From contig WWBZ02000016.1 of NCBI GenBank assembly GCA_011503125.2, positions 744,001 through 808,000 on the forward strand: DNA of 64,000 nt, written 5' to 3'. The stretch is from Botryosphaeria dothidea. Taxonomy: Eukaryota > Ascomycota > Dothideomycetes > Botryosphaeriales > Botryosphaeriaceae. This document shows, in pieces, positions 57,134 to 64,000 of the stretch. A program made the translations under genes and the position numbers. Under the pieces are notes generated by a model. That model did no database searches and had not been told where the DNA came from. It worked only from the letters and a program-made list of their open reading frames with translations. Position 1 is the first letter of the stretch, and each line of letters begins with the position of its first letter.

Positions 57134-58696
57134 CTAGGCGCCCATGCCAACTTCTCTTAGGTCCTTCACGCGCTCACCAGGCCGAGAGTCATCATGTCCC
57201 CATGGCCTGTTGTGCCATCTCCACTCCGGTTTGAGGCCTCTTTCCTTCCCTTCAAAGGCGTCGGCAATGTAACTTCCAATCGTTGGGAGGAATTTGAATG
57301 CGTGCCCTGAATCACCGGTCGCGAGCAGGAATTCTTTGCCAAGGTACTTCGGATGGTAGTCGAAGAGGAAATGTCGATCCGCCGTATCCTGCATTATTGT
57401 CAGTATATACACCAACATCAACACTGGACACGCTGCTACTTACAGTGCACCAGCAAATTGATGTTCCACGGAGCTTCCTGCCCGAAAACTGAGGGATCAC
57501 CGCATCAATCAACTTGTTGATGCCATCAATGGCCTCCTGCGGAATTCCCTCTCCTGGATGCTCGCTCGCGTAGTACGGTATTGAGTACTTGACCGTCTTG
57601 TCGCCGTCCTTGTACTCGCCGATCTGATATTGGTATCCCTGGAACTCGTTGCATATCTTGATCCACCGCGTTTCCGGATCTGGCTCAAAGAAGAATCCCA
57701 ACTCGCGGTTGTCGACAACTGGACAGTTCTTGAATTGCGCCAGCTCTTCGTCCGTCAACTCCACGTGGCCGAGCGTCCAGCATTTTGACCACAAATGAGG
57801 GCCCAGTTCGGGAAGAATGCCCGGTGATGCGGCTCCGGTGCAAAGGATGTACTTGGATGCCGTGTGGACTTTCCCGGAGGCGACTTTGATTCCCTTGACC
57901 TTCCCGTCTTCCTCTTCGATGCCCACCATTTGCCCGTCGGGTCCACCAATGAACTTGACGCCCATCTTCATGGCCTTTGCGACAGATTAGTACGCGATGC
58001 CAACAAGGGATAGATTGGCTGGTTTACCTCATTCCCAACTTTCTCCAGTGCCTTTCTAGCATGGGCCCAGCCTGCTTGAGGGTTCCAGAAACCCTTCCAT
58101 TCGGAGATGCCCTTCGCGTTCGCAAGCTGTGGCACATGCTTCACAATGTCCTCTTTACTCTCAACAAATTCTACGCCTTTTGTCTGCCCTCTATCGACGA
58201 GATTCTGATACGCTTGGCGTAAACGCTTTGCAGCTTCAGGGTCTCCACTTGTGGTGACAAGCCAGCCTTGGCGGAAGCTTAGCAATCCTTTCGATGCTTA
58301 GATCAATGTGGAGACGGACGACTCACCCGTCTCGTGGAAGATATCGTCGAACAGCGGTTGCCTCCACGCCTGGATGGCCTCGATGGCTGCAGGGCGTGGT
58401 CAGTGACGAATTACCAGATCAGGCAGGGTCAGTGCGTTGCACGCACCCATCTCCGAGTACAGCGGCTCGTCATACTCGGTACGGATGATTTTGTTCAGAT
58501 CATAGGCAGCGCTGTCGACAGAGGGAAAAGGGTTCTTGTCGATGCAGGTGATGTTGGTGTAGCCTCTTTTGGCCAGGTGATAGGCGGTCGAGGCGCCAAA
58601 GGTGCCGCTTTGGAATCGCGGTCAGCGCTCTATCAAAACGGTGGTCAAGGCAATGACAGGGACGCACCTGCCGATGATAAGCACAGGAACATCCAT
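57134..58696 (-). CDS. FAD-dependent amino-acid oxidase of the sarcosine / fructosyl-amino-acid / saccharopine oxidase family
   Basis: Six exons (58696-58668, 58607-58447, 58386-58327, 58266-58028, 57974-57444, 57388-57134) encode 424 residues. Residues 5-14 (VLIIGSGTFG) are the Rossmann FAD-binding loop, but split by the first intron. Later motifs match the family: GWAHARKALE, the FFFEPDPE...IKICNE pair, the C-W-C-T block (C337/C339), where family members attach FAD covalently, and GDSGHAFKFLPTIG at the flavin. Members oxidise C-N bonds of secondary amines, giving H2O2. The closest remembered pattern is fructosyl-amino-acid oxidase (amadoriase), but L-pipecolate or L-saccharopine oxidase fits nearly as well. 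The C terminus (EVGMGA) lacks the PTS1 tripeptide common in this family. It is head-to-head with the OPT transporter, 328 bases apart. Confidence 0.85.
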
Positions 58697-59024
58697 TATT
58701 CGTTGCGGCTGAATTATCGTTCAAGCCTGTCGAGGTTTGGCTGAGCTCCGCTTCTTATGTGGCGAAGGACGGGCCTGCGATGGCACGACTTTTGGGCTGT
58801 CGCTTGGACCTTCTGTGCCGGGTGGACCTTTCCAACCCCCGCGCGCTTTGACTCGCACGCCCGCCCTCTCAACCCCAATCCCCGCAACGCGCTTTAGCCG
58901 GAGATAAACAGAGATAGGGCTCGTATCCCGAGGCTCCTACGCCGCTTGTATAAGAGAAGCATGCGCGCCCAGTCATGGAGTTGCTCCCGGCCACAACGCA
59001 GCTCAAGCTCGCCTCTGCTGCACC
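58697..59024. promoter_or_regulatory. Bidirectional promoter of the flavoenzyme and OPT transporter genes
   Basis: 328 bases separate the two start codons. A TATAAG at 58949-58954 is placed for the OPT gene. Two ATGs (58961, 58975) precede the OPT start, and the frame from 58975 overlaps it out of frame to 59166. Confidence 0.6.
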
Positions 59025-61632
59025 ATGTCAGCCCAGGAGCCAAACTCCGCCATGGCAAAGGATATCGAGGCCAGCAACACTGGTCCGCCGTCAGACGACT
59101 ACGCCTATGAGACCAAGGAGCCTGAGGTTGGCACCACCAAGGTGCTCTCCGCCAGCAATGGCCTGAGCGAAGCCGACATGGCCACGGCCGGCGCCATCGA
59201 GAACATCGAGAAGGAGTACACCATCGACTCGGACAATTCGCCCTGCCCGGAAGTGCGCGCCAACGTGCCCAACACCGACGACTACCACCTGCCCGTCAAC
59301 ACCCTGCGCATGTGGTTCTTGGGCTTCCTTTTCACAATTGCGAGTCATGCCCTGCCCACCCCCTGCGGCGAACCTAAGCTAACTTTAGCATTAAGGTTGG
59401 TTCGGGGATAAACCAGTTCTTCTCCATGCGCTATCCCAGCGTGACCATCACCTCGCTGGTCGCCCAGTTGGTCAGCTTTCCGCTGGGCTGCGCCCTGGCG
59501 AAAGTGCTCCCCGTCAAGACTGTGCGCGTCTTCGGCTACCCGTTCGTGTTGAATCCGGACCATTCGTTCAATATCAAGGAACATGCCGTCATCACTATCA
59601 TGTCCAACCTGAGCTTCGGCACATCCTGGGTGCGTATGCGTATTAGAGTGCTGATGGCGTGAGAAATCACGTTGAAACGAAACCCAAACTGACGACTGCT
59701 GGCTTCAGGCAACCGACATCATCCAAGCCCAGAAAGCCTTCTACCACACCGATGCTTCAGTCGGCTATCAATTCTTGCTAGGCCTGTCGATGCAGCTATT
59801 CGGCCTCGGCTTGGCCGGCTTGTGCTACCGCTTCATCGTTGAGCCACCACACATGATCTGGCCTTCCACCCTGGCCAACGCGGCGCTCTTCGAGACCCTA
59901 CACAGTCGCGCCAATCCCATCGCAGATGGTTGGCGCATCTCCCGTTACCGCTTCTTCCTGTACGTCTTCGTCGGAGGATGGTGCTGGTACTGGTTTCCTG
60001 GCTTCATCTTTACCGGCCTGAGCACCTTTGCCTTTATTTGTTGGGCCGCCCCGAACAACAAGGTCGTCAACAATCTGTTTGGCATGTCCACTGGCCTCGG
60101 CTACCTCCCGACAACCTTCGACTGGAGCCAAATCGCCTACAATGGCTCGCCCCTTGTTGTCCCTTTCTGGGCGCAGGCAAACGTGTTTAGCGGCTGGTTA
60201 TTCCACTTCGCCCTAGTTGCCCCTATCCTCTACTACTCAAACACTTGGTGGACGAGCTATCTCCCACTATCCGGCTCAGACTCTTACGACAATACCGGCC
60301 AGGTTTACGACGTGAGTAAGATTGTGGATGCCAGCGGCAACTTCCTTGAGGCTCAGTACAAGGAATACTCGCCTATCTTCATGCCTGCCACCTTTGCGTT
60401 GAGTTACGGTCTGTCTTTTGCCGTCATGGCTTGCTTGCCCGTCCATATTTTCCTGTACTACTGGCGCGATATGTGGGGCGCCGTAAAGGGTGACGGCAAG
60501 AAGGATATCCATGCCCGTCTGCTCGTGAGGTACAAGGATGTGCCGTGGTGGTGGTTCGGTATTATCACTGTAAGTAGTTTGTGGGAAGTTTGGTTGTCCT
60601 TTCGAAAAACATGCTGATTCATGTCAAACAGGTCATTGTCCTCGTAGTTTGCATCATCACAATGGAGGTCTACCATACTGAGATGCCCGTCTGGGGTGTT
60701 CTGGTTGCCTTTGCCATGGCCATTGTCTACATCATCCCTGTTGGCACTGTCTACGCTGTGGCGAATCTGAACGCCAACGTCCTGACGGTCCTGGGCGAGA
60801 TCATCTCCGGGTATCTTCTTCCCGGAAAGCCGATCGTGATGCTCATCTTTAAGGTTCGTCTTATCCCCAACACTACCCCATTAAGCCGCTCACTGACATC
60901 CCCTCCCGCCAGTTCTACGCCTACACCGCCCTCAGCCAGGCCATGAACTACTGCTCAGACATGAAACTCGGCCTCTACATGAAAATCCCTAAGCGCACCC
61001 TCTTCACCGCGCAGCTCGCCGCCTGCATCATGGGCTCGCTCACGCAAAACGCCGTCCTCCTCTGGATGCTCGGTCACATCAAAGGCATCTGCGACGCCGA
61101 CCAGCCCAACGGCTACACCTGCCCACAGGGCCGCGTCAACTTCACCTCCTCCATCATCTGGGGCGCCATCGGTCCCGCCCGCCTCTACTCCATCGGCAAG
61201 ATCTACTCTGGGCTCCTGCACTACTTCTGGATCGGCGCTCTGCTGCCATTCGTTACGCATTTCCTGAAGAAGCGCTTCCCGACGACGAGGTTTCTGCATG
61301 CGATCCATTGGCCGCTGTTTTTTGCGGGAACGGGGAACTTGCCTCCCGCGACGGGCATTAACTACACGACGGCTTTCGCGGTCTCGTTTGTATTCAACAG
61401 GTACATCAAGAGGAAGTACAAGCACTGGTGGGCGAAGTACAACTACGTGTTGTCGGCGGCCCTGGATTCGGGCGTGGCGGTCAGCGCGATTGTGATTTTC
61501 TTCACCGTGATCTTTCCGGGCGCGGAGCTCAATTGGTGGGGGAACACCGTGAGCGATTCGACGGTGGATGGCAAGGGTACACCGTGGAAGGATGTGCCGG
61601 CGAGTGGCACGTTTGGGCCGAAGGAGTGGTGA
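59025..61632 (+). CDS. Oligopeptide transporter, OPT family (Isp4-like)
   Basis: Five exons (59025-59339, 59396-59629, 59709-60569, 60632-60853, 60913-61632) encode 783 residues. A polar N-terminal tail of about 80 residues ends in a PNTDDYHLPVNTLRMW block leading into the first membrane span. About 12-14 spans follow with OPT landmarks: GSGINQFFSMRYPS, FGYPFVLNPDHSFNIKEH, the KAFYH segment, and the NLFGMSTGLGYLPTTFDW loop. The protein ends with an extracellular-looking Trp/Gly-rich tail. OPT proteins are proton-coupled importers of tetra- to hexapeptides at the plasma membrane. The first intron (59340-59395) has a GC donor (GCGAGT) with a textbook GCTAAC branch site. Skipping it is required to join FLFTI to VGSGINQ. 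Confidence 0.93.
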
Positions 61633-63167
61633 GGGCGGGGGTATCAGGGTGCTTGATGTCCGCTTGTTGGGCGCGCTGGAGATGTATATATTCTATGCGT
61701 ATGAACATGACCTTGAAGCTGTGTCTCCATTCTGTGACTGCAGCCTGTTATTTGGCTACATTACAAGCCTTCACTTGTTGCGGGCTGTTCCTCGGCTTCA
61801 ACGAACTCTTTTCGCTCAATTTCAGATAAAGAAAGCGAAGATATGCTCGGCTCAGTTGCATTACTGGCATGGTTGTCTGCGTCATCATCGAAAAGAGACG
61901 CCAAAAACTCAGCATGTACGGCTGCTTGGCTACGCTCATCAATCATTAATCACGCTGTTCCCCACGCGCTATGGGCATGGATAACGGAGACCATCTTAAG
62001 CGGAAACAAACGGGCAAGGAGTCGAATACGATGTCGCCGTGTTAGAAAAAGTCGCAGCTCTCACCTAGCAAGGTAGGTAAAGAGAAGCGGACCTGTCTAC
62101 GGAGAGAAAAGGATTGCAAGTGTACTGCCGCAGTGTTTTTTTTTTATGGTGTTGGCCGCGCTCCGTCTGCGGATCACATGCCACTGGGGAATTCAATCAG
62201 CGGGGCGTCCCTGACAGGTTTATGCAAGTCAGATGGCGGTGACGTGTCCGGACCCGAGTCATCAGGTTGTATGGTGCATGTGAGCCTTGTGCGTGGATTC
62301 GGAGCAGGGAGAGGGGTGGTCTGCTGCAGCGTCAACGCTTAAAAGCATTCCCCTCGAGCGGAGCAATGTTGTTATCTGTTGAGCTCTTTGAGATGTTGCC
62401 TGGTAGAATCAGTAAACCTCCAGCTTCCTTACAGCACTGGTCTTTTTATGTTTCTCAATGAGAAGAGAGGGCAGGCTCAGCGTCACAATACGCATATTCC
62501 ATCGCGGCCAAATGATGCTGACTTGCAGTCTACGTATCTTGCATACCTTTATCAGCCTTCAACCACGCTGCGTACAAGATGCTGGTTGATGTAAGGAGAA
62601 AGTCAGTTCAAGCCCGCGGCCAATGACAATCGAATTTCAGCCGAATGGTTCTTCCGAAAGCAAGGGCGTGTATCGAATCGGATTAAGCTGTAGGTTAGCA
62701 TCTCATTGCACGGAGAGAGTAATCGATAACAGTGATTACCCTGGCCTTTCCGACTTGGGAAAAATATTACCGCTCTAGAGAGAATCACTGACTGCAATCG
62801 AAAGCAACACCAACGGGCAATGATGAATTTTAGCAGTCGAAAATATATTGGTTCTCCTTCGATCAAGTAAATTGATCAGAAAGAGAGCGCCCTGTGCCAT
62901 TGCTACAATGAAAACGAAATCGGACACAAATTTCACGTTAGTTGATATTCACAAAGGCTCTTGGCTCCACAAGCTTTCTCTGGAATGAGGCCCCCTTACG
63001 ACTACTGCATATCTCGAGGCCATGTCTGTATCATTGGCTTCTCAGCTACTTGACATATCAAAATCTAACGACTGGTGTAACCGCATAAGCCCAGATCCCA
63101 GCCGGAAATCCACGAAAGCGAACGCTAGTATTCATCTGTGCCATCACTCCACAACCTTCACAGCAAC
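61633..63167. other. Intergenic region, nothing recognised
   Basis: 1.5 kb between convergent genes; T-run near 62134-62143. Short frames only. Confidence 0.5.
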
Positions 63168-63812
63168 CTACCCACTGAACCTCCCCAGAGCGTTCATGTA
63201 CAATACCACCTCCGCCACCTCGGCAATCAACTTTCTCCCCTCCCTTGTGCGATCCAACCATTGTAACCCCTCCACCACAACCTTGAACCTCCTATACTCC
63301 AAGAACACCGTCTCCCTCAACTGCCTCACCATATTTTCCACCTTGTCCATCTCCTTCTTCTCATCATCCTCGTATAGCACTTCACCCACCACGATCCTAT
63401 ACTCCACGACCATCCCCCGACACGCCTTCCCAAACCCCTCCGCCTTCAGCGCCCTGACCATCAAGCCAATGTCCGAGCTAGACACACGATCCACATCCTC
63501 CCGCACCATAACCAGCCACTCGCGCCCCGCGCGCATGCTTCTTGCCACGCGCGCCTCCCACCCATTGCGCACCAGACCAGGCACAGCCAGCGCGGTGAGG
63601 AAGTTGAGGAACTGTTCGCGGCCGCGCGGGCGGCGGGGCACGAACGAGGCGGAGAAGATCAAGGGCGACATGGCGAACGCCGGCACGCGGGGGCCGCCGC
63701 CGCACGCGTCGATGAGAACGTCGCCGCTCGCGAGCATCGGGACGCTGGTGCGGTGGGGGCTCTGCCAGATGCGGTCGAAGAGGGCGCTGGACCAGGCCTT
63801 GAGGCGATTCAT
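63168..63812 (-). CDS. Hypothetical protein
   Basis: 214 residues from Met at 63812; a stop lies just upstream in frame, but an upstream exon ending near 63826 cannot be excluded because the region to the window edge is also open. The N terminus (NRLKAWSSALFDRIWQSPHR) and a helical, Arg/Glu-rich body with LRETVFLEYRRFKVVVEGLQWL look like a real folded protein. No family recognised. Confidence 0.6.
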   Translation of the reverse strand: MNRLKAWSSALFDRIWQSPHRTSVPMLASGDVLIDACGGGPRVPAFAMSPLIFSASFVPRRPRGREQFLNFLTALAVPGLVRNGWEARVARSMRAGREWLVMVREDVDRVSSSDIGLMVRALKAEGFGKACRGMVVEYRIVVGEVLYEDDEKKEMDKVENMVRQLRETVFLEYRRFKVVVEGLQWLDRTREGRKLIAEVAEVVLYMNALGRFSG

Positions 63813-64000
63813 CACGTATCAGCTGCTTTCTGCTTTTGATACGGAGATTGGGGGTACCGACGAGGCTGATGGTGCTTCTGTGCGAGTTCCAGTGGAAGAC
63901 CGACGAATTCCGGAGGACGAGCGTGAGGATACGATCCCGGATTGGGGCGGGAAGATGTCTGAAGATGCGCGGGCGGCGCGGTCTGGATGATGTTAGCTAA
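63813..64000. other. Right edge, possible upstream exon of the hypothetical gene
   Basis: Open on the minus strand with Ser-rich coding-like sequence, but I cannot choose a splice site without the sequence beyond the edge. Confidence 0.3.

Noticed and set aside
1..64000. Search for tRNA, 5S rRNA, or a PKS/NRPS cluster
   Set aside because: No A/B-box pairs, 5S core or megasynthase motifs seen by eye; tRNAscan and antiSMASH runs would be decisive.

Overview
The window is nuclear DNA of a filamentous ascomycete (Pezizomycotina). The layout and gene content look most like a Dothideomycete, but I cannot fix the class from sequence alone. The evidence is short GT-AG introns of about 48-80 nt (181 nt in one case) with CTAAC/CTGAC-type branch sites, HET-domain genes, a Zn2Cys6 regulator, RSC9, KAR5, a nuclear gene for mitochondrial ribosomal protein L6, and a giant Ser/Thr-rich cell-surface protein. 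There are no operons. Genes lie on both strands, separated by promoters of 0.3-1.5 kb.

Left part (1-24.9 kb): the tail of a flavoprotein gene; a dead HET-domain gene whose two in-frame stops are both RIP-type changes; a UPC2-like Zn2Cys6 regulator; RSC9 (chromatin remodelling, five exons); a probable Rec114/Rec7-type meiotic protein; a short run of three secreted-protein genes (10.7-14.3 kb); a small mitochondrial-type protein whose frame continues for 58 codons beyond a TGA; an Ataxin-10 homologue; and a Meh1/LAMTOR1-like EGO-complex anchor. Two copies of a hairpin element (MITE-like) lie at 4.7 and 21.7 kb, each about 400-600 bp upstream of a minus-strand start codon.

Middle part (24.9-43.8 kb): a 6.3 kb mucin-like gene (2,060 codons after splicing, with about 15 copies of a roughly 40-residue glycosylated repeat). 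It is followed by about 12 kb containing only one small conserved gene (34.7-35.0 kb). The 8.8 kb stretch 35.0-43.8 kb has no gene I can defend and is rich in simple repeats.

Right part (43.8-64 kb): an intact HET gene; an Rsm1/ZC3HC1-like zinc-finger gene; MET22/HAL2; MRPL6 and KAR5 (divergent, with a 14-bp tandem repeat between them); an isoaspartyl-peptidase/L-asparaginase; a D-amino/sarcosine/fructosyl-amino-acid-oxidase-family flavoenzyme divergently paired with an oligopeptide (OPT) transporter; and a hypothetical gene at the right edge. The last three metabolic genes suggest, as inference only, a local module for importing peptides and salvaging modified (isoaspartyl or glycated) residues.

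Exon coordinates were worked out by hand from splice consensus and frame continuity. In every multi-exon model the summed exon length is divisible by three. No homology search was run; family names rest on recognisable motifs.
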